Source: CALMEC01 sp963706315
Lineage (GTDB): Bacteria > Actinomycetota > Thermoleophilia > Miltoncostaeales > Miltoncostaeaceae
Length of the DNA stretch: 64,000 bases
Assembly: GCA_963706315.1 (NCBI GenBank)
Contig: CAVPMA010000015.1
Coordinates: forward strand, 558,001-622,000
Reading direction: 5' to 3'
The position numbers and the translations under genes were made by a program. This document shows, piece after piece, positions 26,081 through 33,797 of this stretch (positions within the stretch are counted from its first letter, which is position 1; each line of letters begins with the position of its first letter). The notes below the pieces were generated by a model. That model had not been told where the DNA came from and did no database searches. It worked only from the letters and a program-made list of their open reading frames with translations.

Positions 26081-27423
26081 CAGCACACCTGCCCGTCGGG
26101 GCCGCCGAGCAGCATGTGGCACAGCACGCGCAGCCGTTCGGGCCAGTAGTGGTCGACCTGCCAGTCGTTCGTCTTCGTGGCGACGCTTTCGCGGGCGAAC
26201 CGCGCGAGCGCGGCGCGCGACTGGGCGCTCGTCCACGGCCGGCCGGTCATCCGGATCGCCTGCGACAGCGCCTGCGCCGGCGTCTGGGATTTGTCGATCG
26301 AACCGTCCTTGATGCGCATGTCGCGGATCACCTGCGAGGCGGCTTGGTACCGGGCGCGGACGGACGCGGTGGTGAGCCACGCCTCGTCCTGCTCCCATCC
26401 GCTCACGTTCGGGGGGTAGAACGGGCGCTGCCCCATGTCGTCGAGCATCCAGGTCCAGCTGTCGGTCGTGATGAACTGGTTCGTCTTGCGCAGCATCCCG
26501 GCCGTGTACACGAGCGGGCTCTTGACCTGATCCGGCTCGCCGAGGCTGGCGTAGAGGGCCGGGTGGGTGAGGATGATCTGCAACACCGGCTTGATCCGGG
26601 TGCCCGAGGTCCGGTAGGCGGTGACCATCCGCTTCAGGGTCGCCGGCGGGCACGGCCGGGGCGTGAAGTACCCCCAGAGCTTCTTGCAGAGGTACGGCGC
26701 GTGCTTCGGGTGGTCGATCGCCATGTTCACGACGTCCGTCGGTGTGAAGCGTCCGGTCTTCCCGAAGATCCGCTTGACGCCGTCGTCGTGGCGGGAGCGG
26801 TCGTAGTCGAAGACCTTGGTGTCCCAGTCGTAGGTGAACCCGGTGAGCGCCCTCGCCGCCTCGCGGATGTCGCGTTCGGTGTACCCGTTGTTGACCCCGA
26901 GGGTGAACAGCTCGAAGTACTCGCGGGCGAAGTTCTCGTTGGGGTCGTCCTTGTCGGAGTTGTCCAGGTCGAGGAACCGCTGCATCGCGTGGTCGCGCAG
27001 CACCGCCTGCGCCAGCTTCCGGAAGCTCCCGAGCGCCTTGCCGCGGATCGTCCAGTACTGACTGAGCATCAGCTTGGAGTCCGAGACCTTCTCGTTCGAG
27101 GTGGCGAAATGGTCGTGCCAGTTGAGCGTCATGCGCTCCACGAGCTGGTGGCGGCCGCGGACCATGCGGTCGAGCCACCACAGGACGTCGTGCCCGTAGG
27201 CGTTGAGCGGGTCGATGGGCTGGCCGTCGGCGAGCGGGGCGGGCGCCCGGCGCAGCTGCGCCCCTCGGGGGTTGAGGAGCTCGCGCACCGCGACGGCCGT
27301 CCCCGCCCGAGCCAGGCGGTCGACGTCCCCGGGGAGCGCGCCGAACCCGGCGCGCCAGTAGAGACGCTCGATGCGCGCGCGCGCCACGCGGCTCGGCGGC
27401 GCAACCTTCTTCTTCGCGCTCAC
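26080..27423 (-). CDS. DUF1800 family protein
   Basis: 447 residues. Starts with a basic AKKK segment and RIERLYWRAGFGALPGDVDRLA, then LVERMTLNWHDHFATS and NENFAREYFELFTLGVNNGYTERDI, both hallmark segments of DUF1800. Other conserved pieces are YPPNVSGWEQDEAWLTTA and the terminal LLGGPDGQV-like tail. No signal peptide is evident, so it may be carried with its partner or act inside. The GTG start at 27423 overlaps the cupredoxin stop as GTGA. Biochemical role unknown; the family is linked to DUF1501 by gene neighbourhood. Confidence 0.88.
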   Translation of the reverse strand: MSAKKKVAPPSRVARARIERLYWRAGFGALPGDVDRLARAGTAVAVRELLNPRGAQLRRAPAPLADGQPIDPLNAYGHDVLWWLDRMVRGRHQLVERMTLNWHDHFATSNEKVSDSKLMLSQYWTIRGKALGSFRKLAQAVLRDHAMQRFLDLDNSDKDDPNENFAREYFELFTLGVNNGYTERDIREAARALTGFTYDWDTKVFDYDRSRHDDGVKRIFGKTGRFTPTDVVNMAIDHPKHAPYLCKKLWGYFTPRPCPPATLKRMVTAYRTSGTRIKPVLQIILTHPALYASLGEPDQVKSPLVYTAGMLRKTNQFITTDSWTWMLDDMGQRPFYPPNVSGWEQDEAWLTTASVRARYQAASQVIRDMRIKDGSIDKSQTPAQALSQAIRMTGRPWTSAQSRAALARFARESVATKTNDWQVDHYWPERLRVLCHMLLGGPDGQVC

Positions 27424-27758
27424 GGGGCGGTGATCCTCACCTTGGGGGTGCGGACGACCAGGCTCCATTTCATGCCGCGAAGCTCATGGTCGGCGATCGA
27501 GCAGAACAGCGTGTAGCGCCCCGGCTTGAGGCGGACCTGCACCGTCTGCAGCCCGGCGGGTCGCACGATCCGGCTGGAGGCGAGAACGAGGCCGCCGCTC
27601 GCGCGACGCACCCTCAGGTCGTGATCGTCTTCGCCGTTGTTTCGGAACTGGATGCGCCAGAGACCGGACGGTCCGGCGCGGCGCGAGCCGTTGAAGAAGT
27701 ACTCGTCTGCGTAGACCAGCATCCTCGCTGGAGGTGGTGGAAGGTCGGCTGCGGGCAT
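27420..27758 (-). CDS. Small cupredoxin-like blue copper protein
   Basis: 112 residues with a beta-sandwich pattern and a plausible type 1 copper site: His in GEDDHDLRV (about residue 46), then Cys, His and Met in FCSIADHELRGM (about 85-96), the C-x5-H-x4-M spacing of plastocyanin-like proteins. No clear signal peptide at the chosen ATG (27758), which has a GGGGAGG ribosome site a few nt upstream. It is the first gene of the cupredoxin-DUF1800-DUF1501 operon, so a redox or copper role for that system is inferred. Confidence 0.75.
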   Translation of the reverse strand: MPAADLPPPPARMLVYADEYFFNGSRRAGPSGLWRIQFRNNGEDDHDLRVRRASGGLVLASSRIVRPAGLQTVQVRLKPGRYTLFCSIADHELRGMKWSLVVRTPKVRITAP

Positions 27759-27774
27759 CTGCCTCCCCTATCGG

Positions 27775-27794
27775 CAGGAACGACCGTGTTCCTG
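27775..27794. promoter_or_regulatory. Inverted repeat in divergent promoter region
   Basis: CAGGAAC and GTTCCTG form a perfect 7-bp inverted repeat around a 6-bp spacer. It lies between the cupredoxin operon and the VanX-type gene, 7 bp before the latter's TACCCT -10 hexamer, and is flanked by CCCCTA (27765-27770) and TAGGGG (27795-27800). A repressor bound here would block the -35/-10 region of the plus-strand gene. Confidence 0.4.
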
Positions 27795-27814
27795 TAGGGG
27801 CTACCCTATCTTCG

Positions 27815-28540
27815 ATGGCGTCGATCGAGAAGCCCGACTCGGTCGGCGACGGCCTGCCGCCGTCGCCGGCACTGCCCCGCCTGCGCGCCCCGGTGGACTG
27901 GCGGGGGGTGCGGATCGACCCTGTCGACGAGCCGCTCGTCGCGGTCGCCGACATCGGGCCGTCGGTACGCGATGATCCCCAGTACCACGCGATCGGGCTG
28001 CCCGGGGCTCGCCCGCGGAGCCTGGTCCGCGAGGGCGTCGCAGACCGGCTCGCCCGCGCGGCGGCGTCGCTGCCCGACGGCGTCACGCTGATCGTGTGGG
28101 ACGGCTGGCGCGCCTTCGAGACCCAGCGCGCCCTGTACGACGACTGGATGGCTCAGCTGCGTGCCATGCATCCCGAATGGGACGCGACCACCCTCGCGCG
28201 CGAGACCGCGCGGTTCGTGAGCGTGCCGAGCGTCGACCCCGCCTGCCCCGCGCCACACGTGACGGGCGGGGCGGTCGACCTCACCCTCGGCGACGGCGAC
28301 GGAGCACCGCTCGACCTCGGCACTCATTTCGACGCGTTCGTGCCCGAGGCCGGAGCGGTCGCCCTCGAGGCCGTGCCGGGCACGGCACGCGAGCTTCGCC
28401 GCCGGCTGTTCTGGGCCATGGCGGACGCCGATTTCACCGCCTACATCGAGGAGTGGTGGCACTTCGACTTCGGCGACCAGTTCTGGGGTGCGGTCAAGGG
28501 GCGTCAGGCCCATTACGGTCCGATCGATCCCGACGGGTGA
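27815..28540 (+). CDS. D-alanyl-D-alanine dipeptidase (M15D, VanX/DdpX-like)
   Basis: 241 residues. A zinc peptidase that splits D-Ala-D-Ala. The zinc ligands are in HVTGGAVDL (His and Asp of the SxHxxGxAxD motif, about residues 149-156) and EWWHF (about 212-216, catalytic Glu and third ligand His). GWRAFETQRALYDDW is the conserved helix with the substrate Arg. No VanR/S/H/A genes are near, so a role in peptidoglycan or dipeptide recycling is likelier than glycopeptide resistance. The ATG has TACCCT 7 nt upstream, the leaderless pattern. Confidence 0.88.
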   Translation: MASIEKPDSVGDGLPPSPALPRLRAPVDWRGVRIDPVDEPLVAVADIGPSVRDDPQYHAIGLPGARPRSLVREGVADRLARAAASLPDGVTLIVWDGWRAFETQRALYDDWMAQLRAMHPEWDATTLARETARFVSVPSVDPACPAPHVTGGAVDLTLGDGDGAPLDLGTHFDAFVPEAGAVALEAVPGTARELRRRLFWAMADADFTAYIEEWWHFDFGDQFWGAVKGRQAHYGPIDPDG

Positions 28541-29739
28541 GCCGGCTCGACCGTGGGCAGCGGCGCCTCCTGGTGCTGGCGGTGGGATCCCAGGCGTCGA
28601 TCTCGATCGCCCTGTGGGGGCTCGGGGCGCTCGGGCCGGAGCTGCAGGACGAGTTCGGCCTCTCCGCGGCGGCGCTCGGGGCGCTCTTGGCGGCGGGCTT
28701 CATCGGCAACGCCGTCATCCTGATCCCGGCGGGGACCCTCGTCGATCGCATCGGCCCGCGAACGCCGCTCATCGTCGGCGGTCTCGTCTCCGGGATGGTG
28801 CTGGTCGCGGCCGGCCTGGCGCCATCGGCGGTCCTGGTCGGCGTCGCGCTCTTCGGCTACGGACTGACGGCGGCGTTCGTCTCGGTGGCCGGAACGGTGT
28901 CGGTGTTCCACGGGTTCCGCGCGGACCGGCGGGGCATGGCGCTCGGGGTGCGGCAGATGGCGGTGTCGGCAGGCGGGCTCGTGGCCGCTGGCCTCCTCCC
29001 TGGGCTCGCCGCCGTGGGCGGCGTCCGGCTGGCGCTGATCGTGAGCGGCGTGCTGGCCGCGGTGTTCGCGCTCCTCTTCGGGCTCGCGAGTCCCCCTGGA
29101 GCGCTGCACGCGGGTTCCGCGGCCCGCCGGCGGATCGACCTGAGGGGGCTGCTCGCGACACCGGGGATCGGCTGGGTCATGGCGATCTGCGCGGTGCAGG
29201 TCACCGCGCTGACCGCCACCCTCAGCTTCGCCGTGCCGGCGATCGTCGACGACGGGGCGTCGGCGGTGGTGGGCGCCGTCCTGTTCGGCGTCATCAGCGC
29301 CTCGGCGATCGTCGCGCGACTGGCATGGGGCCGCATCGCCGACGCCGGCGGCGGAACGCGACGGCGGGCCACCCTCAGGGACGTCGGGGTCGTCACCGTG
29401 ATCGGAGCGCTGCTCTACTGGGCCGCCGGCTCGATCGGACCCGCTGCCCAGCTCCCGGCGATGGCGGTGTTCGCGTTCGGGGCGATGGGCGCGAACGGCC
29501 TCCTCTACCTCATCGCGGGCGAGCTCACCCCCCCGGCTCGGGCGGGGCAGGCGGTCGGGCTGGTCTCGATGACGCTGTTCGGCTGGGGCGCCCTCATGGC
29601 ACCGGTCCTCGGCGCGCTGGCCGACTACGCCGGATTCGCGGTCCTGTGGCCGGTGTGCGCGGCGCTTGGGGCGGGAACCGTGGCGCTGACCTTCGGATTG
29701 ACGCCGGACACCTCGGTGGGGAGTCGCGTCTCGGCATAG
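28537..29739 (+). CDS. MFS transporter
   Basis: 400 residues, about 12 spans. The loop 2-3 motif is degenerate but present (GTLVDRIGPRTPLIVGG), and LFGYGLTAAFVSVAGTVSV and GELTPPARAGQAVGLVSMTLFGWGALMAPVLGAL match CynX/NimT-like or nitrate/nitrite-type carriers. The GTG start overlaps the dipeptidase stop as GTGA, so it may move the product or substrate of that enzyme, though this is inference. Converges on the GDPD gene 10 bp away. Confidence 0.8.
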   Translation: MSRLDRGQRRLLVLAVGSQASISIALWGLGALGPELQDEFGLSAAALGALLAAGFIGNAVILIPAGTLVDRIGPRTPLIVGGLVSGMVLVAAGLAPSAVLVGVALFGYGLTAAFVSVAGTVSVFHGFRADRRGMALGVRQMAVSAGGLVAAGLLPGLAAVGGVRLALIVSGVLAAVFALLFGLASPPGALHAGSAARRRIDLRGLLATPGIGWVMAICAVQVTALTATLSFAVPAIVDDGASAVVGAVLFGVISASAIVARLAWGRIADAGGGTRRRATLRDVGVVTVIGALLYWAAGSIGPAAQLPAMAVFAFGAMGANGLLYLIAGELTPPARAGQAVGLVSMTLFGWGALMAPVLGALADYAGFAVLWPVCAALGAGTVALTFGLTPDTSVGSRVSA

Positions 29740-29748
29740 ATCCCGGGC

Positions 29749-30471
29749 TCAGGTGCCCAGAGCGCGGATCTGGCGCTCGACCTCGACCAACGCGCCGATG
29801 CGGTTCGTGACGACGCCGTTGACGCCGAGGCCGATCAGGCGGCGCATCTCGGCGTCGTCGTCCACGGTCCACGCGAACACGCCCTGACCGTGGCGATGCA
29901 TGCGGTCGACGAGGCCCTCGGTGACGATCGCGGCGGGTACACCGACGCCCGCCATGTGGCTCTGCGTGCCAACGTCGCCCATCGCCATGCTCGCCAGCCC
30001 CGCCGCCGACTCGACGAGGTGGATGACCGGGCATCCCGGGTTGTGGGCCTCGAGCGCCTCCCAGACCTCCGGCAGGAACGAGATGAACGAGACGCTGCCG
30101 GTCATGCCGAGTTCGCGCACGAGCGTCGCCGCCGGGGCGACCGCCTCGACCTCCTTGATGTCGAGGTTGACCCGCGTGCGGTCGCGTGCCAGCTCCAAGA
30201 CCTCCTGGACGGTCGGGATGAGCTTGCCGCCGCCGGCGTCGAGCTTCCGCGCCTGGGTCGCGGTCAGAGACCTGAGCGGGCCGCTCCCGGAGGTGGTCCG
30301 GTCCAGGGTTGCGTCGTGGAGGATGAGCGCCTTGCCGTCCTTCGTGAGGCGGACGTCGGCCTCGATCACGTCCGCGCCGAGCTCGACCGCCCGCTCGAAC
30401 GCCGGGAGCGTGTTCTCGGGAAGCTCCGCGGATGCGCCGCGGTGTGCAACTTTCCACAACCGGCCGATCAC
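29749..30471 (-). CDS. Glycerophosphodiester phosphodiesterase
   Basis: 240 residues with a TIM-barrel GDPD domain. Catalytic motifs: AHRGASAELPENTLPAF (His9 and Arg10), then GADVIEADVRLTKDGKALILHDATLDRTT (Glu, Asp and His52), and NLDIKE for the barrel metal site. It hydrolyses glycerophosphodiesters to glycerol-3-phosphate and an alcohol. No signal peptide, so cytoplasmic. GTG start with TAGCAT 7 nt upstream, leaderless. Confidence 0.92.
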   Translation of the reverse strand: MIGRLWKVAHRGASAELPENTLPAFERAVELGADVIEADVRLTKDGKALILHDATLDRTTSGSGPLRSLTATQARKLDAGGGKLIPTVQEVLELARDRTRVNLDIKEVEAVAPAATLVRELGMTGSVSFISFLPEVWEALEAHNPGCPVIHLVESAAGLASMAMGDVGTQSHMAGVGVPAAIVTEGLVDRMHRHGQGVFAWTVDDDAEMRRLIGLGVNGVVTNRIGALVEVERQIRALGT

Positions 30472-30573
30472 GCCCCGAATGCTACTCGGGCGTGAGACGC
30501 TTGACGTGACGCCGGATCGGGCGTGTCAAGTGTCCGGCCCCGCCTGGCGCCGAGCCCCCGGTAGCATTCCCGT

Positions 30574-31461
30574 GTGGTCACCTCACGCGCCGCCCAGCCG
30601 GCCCAGGGGCTGGCGCTGGTCTCGGCCCTCTTCGGGCTCGTGCGCTTCGCCCATACCGTCTTCGCGCTCCCGTTCGCGCTCGCCGGGGCGTTTCTCGCGC
30701 GCATGGAGGCTCCCGCGCTCTCCACCGTCGGCTGGATCCTGCTGGCGATGGCGGGCGCGAGGTCGCTCGCGATGGCGCTCAACCGGCTGATCGACGCCGA
30801 GATCGACGCGAGGAACCCCCGTACCGCGGGGCGTGAGCTGCCGAGCGGGCGCCTGACCCGCCCCCAAGTCGTCTGGTTCTGCCTCGCGAGCCTCGCCGCG
30901 CTGCTCGTCGCGGTGAGCCAGCTGCCCCGCATCACCTGGTACCTCTGGCCCATCCCGGTCGCGCTGTTCGTGCTCTACCCCTATTCGAAGCGGGTGACCT
31001 GGGGATGTCACCTGCTGCTCGGCGTGACGATCGGCATCGCTCCGGTCGGCGGCTGGCTCGCCGTCACCGGTGAGTTCGCGCTCACGCCGGTCCTGCTGTG
31101 GATCGCGGTGGCCACGTGGATTGCCGGCTTCGACATCATCTACGCCCTGCTCGACCTCGACCACGACCGTGCGAACGGCGTGCATTCGATCCCCGCCCGG
31201 TTCGGCCCGGCCGGGGCGCTCGCAATCACGCGTGGCCTGCATCTGGCGACGGTGGCGTTTCTCGCCGCGGCCGGCGTGGCGGTCGGCGCCGGGGCAATCT
31301 ACTTCGTGGGCGTCGCGGTGTGCGCCGCGGTGCTCTTCTACGAGAACGCCGTGGTCGCGCAGGGCGGCGACGATCGCATCAAGATGGCGTTCGGCGTCGC
31401 GAACGGCGTACTTGCGGTCGTGTACTTCGCGTTCGTCGTGGCCGAGGTGGCGTTCTCCTGA
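30574..31461 (+). CDS. UbiA-family prenyltransferase (MqnP/UbiA-like)
   Basis: 295 residues, nine or so spans. First Asp-rich motif NRLIDAEIDARNPRT (about 69-83), second motif DIIYALLDLDHDR (about 187-199), both binding the prenyl diphosphate through Mg2+. FVRFAHTVFALPFAL-like start and RTAGRELPSGRL match the 4-hydroxybenzoate/MqnP group, which prenylates an aromatic ring in menaquinone (futalosine route) or ubiquinone synthesis. Position before ccm and hem genes suits a respiratory quinone role. GTG at 30574 with TAGCAT 6 nt upstream and no ribosome site. Its stop overlaps the next gene as CTGA. Confidence 0.85.
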   Translation: MVTSRAAQPAQGLALVSALFGLVRFAHTVFALPFALAGAFLARMEAPALSTVGWILLAMAGARSLAMALNRLIDAEIDARNPRTAGRELPSGRLTRPQVVWFCLASLAALLVAVSQLPRITWYLWPIPVALFVLYPYSKRVTWGCHLLLGVTIGIAPVGGWLAVTGEFALTPVLLWIAVATWIAGFDIIYALLDLDHDRANGVHSIPARFGPAGALAITRGLHLATVAFLAAAGVAVGAGAIYFVGVAVCAAVLFYENAVVAQGGDDRIKMAFGVANGVLAVVYFAFVVAEVAFS

Positions 31462-32141
31462 TCGCAGGGCGCGGACTCGTCAAGTCGTACGGGGAGCGCC
31501 GCGCCGTCGACGGCGTCGACATCGAGCTGGCCGAGGGCGAGACGCTCGCGATCGTCGGCCCGAACGGCGCCGGCAAGACCACGCTGCTGCGGATGCTCGC
31601 GACGCTTCATCGCCCCGACGCGGGCACGCTCAGCGTGCTCGGGTTCGTGCTGCCGGACGAGGCTCCCCGCGCCCGCGCCCTCCTCGGGTACCTCGGCCAC
31701 GACCCCCTCGTCTACCTCGACCTTACGGCGTTGCAGAACCTCGAGCTGTTCGCCGACCTCTACTGCATCCCGGACGCCCGGTCCCGCATCGAGGACCTGC
31801 TCGACGAGGTCGGACTGCTCGCCCGAGCGGTCGACCCGGTCAGGACGTTCAGCCGAGGGATGGCGCAGCGCCTCGGCATCGCCCGGCTGCTGCTCCACCG
31901 GCCCAAGCTCCTGCTGCTCGACGAGCCGCAATCCGGGCTCGACGCGCCCGGTGCCAAGCTGCTCGGAACGCTCCTCGGCGAGGGACGCAGCGTCGTGATG
32001 GTGACCCATGACGTCGAGCGGGCCGTGGCGATCGCCGACCGCGTGATGGTGCTCCGTGCCGGCCGGGTGCGGCTCGAGTGCGCGACCGCGGATCTCGACC
32101 CCGTCACCTTCCGCGCGCGATATGAGGAGGAGATCGCGTGA
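31458..32141 (+). CDS. ccmA: Heme exporter ABC ATPase CcmA
   Basis: 227 residues, a single ABC ATPase. Walker A GPNGAGKTT (about 34-42), signature FSRGMAQRLGIAR (about 130), Walker B LLLLDEPQSGLD (about 151). With CcmB it powers the step that frees heme for cytochrome c maturation. No ATG, GTG or TTG is close to the expected N-terminus; the only codon that matches domain start and the NTGA overlap pattern is CTG at 31458, giving CTGA with the UbiA stop. A start deeper inside UbiA is the alternative. Confidence 0.85.
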   Translation: MIAGRGLVKSYGERRAVDGVDIELAEGETLAIVGPNGAGKTTLLRMLATLHRPDAGTLSVLGFVLPDEAPRARALLGYLGHDPLVYLDLTALQNLELFADLYCIPDARSRIEDLLDEVGLLARAVDPVRTFSRGMAQRLGIARLLLHRPKLLLLDEPQSGLDAPGAKLLGTLLGEGRSVVMVTHDVERAVAIADRVMVLRAGRVRLECATADLDPVTFRARYEEEIA

Positions 32142-32824
32142 CCGGCGGGTGGCCACGCCAGCTGCGCGCGCTGGTGCTGAAGGACCTCCGGCTGGAGCTG
32201 CGCACGCGCGACACGGCCGTGGCGATGGTGTTGTTCGTCGTGATCGCGATGGTGATCCTGCAGTTCGGATTCGGGACGCGGGAGACCGACCTGACGCGGT
32301 TCGCCGGCGGCCTGCTGTGGGTTCCGCTCGCGTTCGCCGCCGTCCTCGGCGTCGGCCGGAGCTACGTGGCCGAGCGCGAGCAGCGCGTGCTGGACGGGCT
32401 CCTGGTCGCCCCGGTCTCGCGGTTCGTCATGCTCGTCGCGCGGGCGATCGCCATCGTCGGCTACCTCCTCGCGGTGCAGGTGATCGCGGTGCCGCTGCTC
32501 GGGGTCTTCTTCGTCAAGGGCCCGTACTGGGGCGATCTCGGCTGGCTCTTCCTCGCCTGCCTCGTCGCCGACATCGGCATCGGCATCCTTGGCACGCTGG
32601 TTGCGTCGATGGCGGTGTTCACCCGCGCGCGCGAGCTCGTGATGCCGGTGATCTTCCTCCCGCTGCTCGTCCCGGTCGTGATCGCCGCGGCCGGTGCGAC
32701 CCACGCCGTCGTGGGGGCAAATGACATGTCCCAGTACCGGAACTACTGCCTGTTCCTGCTGGGGTATGCGGTAACGTTTGGACTCGTGGCCTTCGCGACG
32801 TTCGACGCGGTGTTCGATGACTGA
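32138..32824 (+). CDS. ccmB: Heme exporter membrane subunit CcmB
   Basis: 228 residues, six spans. The N-terminus LRALVLKDLRLELRTRD and the loop ERE-RVLDGLLVAPVSR are diagnostic of CcmB, followed by FLPLLVPVVIAAAGAT. It pairs with CcmA. GTG start overlapping the ccmA stop by 4 nt; its end overlaps ccmC by 8 nt. Confidence 0.92.
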   Translation: MTGGWPRQLRALVLKDLRLELRTRDTAVAMVLFVVIAMVILQFGFGTRETDLTRFAGGLLWVPLAFAAVLGVGRSYVAEREQRVLDGLLVAPVSRFVMLVARAIAIVGYLLAVQVIAVPLLGVFFVKGPYWGDLGWLFLACLVADIGIGILGTLVASMAVFTRARELVMPVIFLPLLVPVVIAAAGATHAVVGANDMSQYRNYCLFLLGYAVTFGLVAFATFDAVFDD

Positions 32825-33524
32825 CGGCGCGTCCGAATCCCGCGTCAGCGGCCGCAGCGTGGCCGCCTGGGGCGCGGCGAGCGCGGTGCTCATGGTCGTC
32901 GCGGTGCTCGGCGCGTTCTTCATCGCCCCGGAGGATTCCGAGGGCGACATCCAGCGGCTCCTGTTCCTCCACGTCCCGATCGCGGTCATGTCGCTCGGGG
33001 CGTTCCTGGTGGCGTGTATCGCCGGCATCCTCTACCTGCGCACCCGCGACGAGCGCTACGACGAGGTCCTGGCGGTCTCGGTCGGCCTCGGCCTCCTCTT
33101 CGTGGTGCTCACGATCATCTCGGGGTCGATCTGGGCACGCGGCTTCTGGGGCACATGGTGGCGGTGGGAGGACCCCCGGCTCGTCACCTACCTGATCATC
33201 GCCCTGCTCTACGCCGCGTTCTTCGTCCTGCGGAACTCCACCGAGGAATCGAGCCGGGCGCGGTTCTCCGCCATCTACGCGATCGTGTCGTTCGCGTCGG
33301 TGCCCCTGTCGTTCTACGCGGTCCGCAAGGCTCGGGACTTCGTCCACCCCGTCGCCTTCGACAGCGACGGCATCAACATCGACCGCGAGATCTTCGTCTG
33401 GCTCCTGGTGGCACAGGTCGCGATCGCGGTGCTGTTCGTCGCGCTCCTCAAGCTCGAGCTGCTCCAGCGGCGCACCGACCGCGCGTTGCGGAGGCTTCGC
33501 GCCGCGCTTGAGGACGCCGCGTGA
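32817..33524 (+). CDS. ccmC: Heme-handling protein CcmC
   Basis: 235 residues, six spans. The tryptophan-rich heme motif is visible as WARGFWGTWWRWEDPRLV, and two His that can ligate heme lie in LFLHVPIA and in DFVHPVAF. CcmC loads heme onto CcmE. The ATG at 32817 lies within the ccmB end. CcmE, CcmF and CcmH are not in the window, so the rest of the pathway must be elsewhere or differ. Confidence 0.92.
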   Translation: MTDGASESRVSGRSVAAWGAASAVLMVVAVLGAFFIAPEDSEGDIQRLLFLHVPIAVMSLGAFLVACIAGILYLRTRDERYDEVLAVSVGLGLLFVVLTIISGSIWARGFWGTWWRWEDPRLVTYLIIALLYAAFFVLRNSTEESSRARFSAIYAIVSFASVPLSFYAVRKARDFVHPVAFDSDGINIDREIFVWLLVAQVAIAVLFVALLKLELLQRRTDRALRRLRAALEDAA

Positions 33525-33676
33525 ACGACTACGTCGTCGCGGCATTCGCCGTCGTCTGGTTCGTGATGCTGATCTACGTCGCGGTCGTCGGATTGCGAAC
33601 CGCCCGCATCGCTCGCGAGGTCGAGTTGATCACCCGTCTCGTCGAGCGTCGATCGGCCGAGACGAGCGAGCAGTAG
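33521..33676 (+). CDS. CcmD-like small membrane protein
   Basis: 51 residues. One membrane span (YVVAAFAVVWFVMLIYVAVV, residues 4-23) followed by a basic, helical tail (GLRTARIAREVELITRLVER). Size, topology and position directly after ccmC match CcmD, which stabilises the CcmABC complex. GTG start overlapping the ccmC stop as GTGA. Homology to CcmD cannot be proven at this length. Confidence 0.75.
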   Translation: MNDYVVAAFAVVWFVMLIYVAVVGLRTARIAREVELITRLVERRSAETSEQ

Positions 33677-33797
33677 CCGCGCAAGGCGGGTGGCGATCCG
33701 GGACGGTCGCCCCTCGATTCCGCCCATCTTTTCTGGGGTACTCAGCGCGTCGTGGGGTACCATCACATCTCCTCCCCGACGCCCGGGATCACACCTG

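Noticed and set aside
26116..27516. A 466-codon plus-strand frame
   Set aside because: Shadow of the DUF1800 gene, which carries clear family motifs on the other strand.
27815..28540. Glycopeptide resistance (van) locus
   Set aside because: Only a VanX-type dipeptidase is present; no VanH, VanA ligase or VanRS. The neighbours are an MFS carrier and a copper-protein operon.
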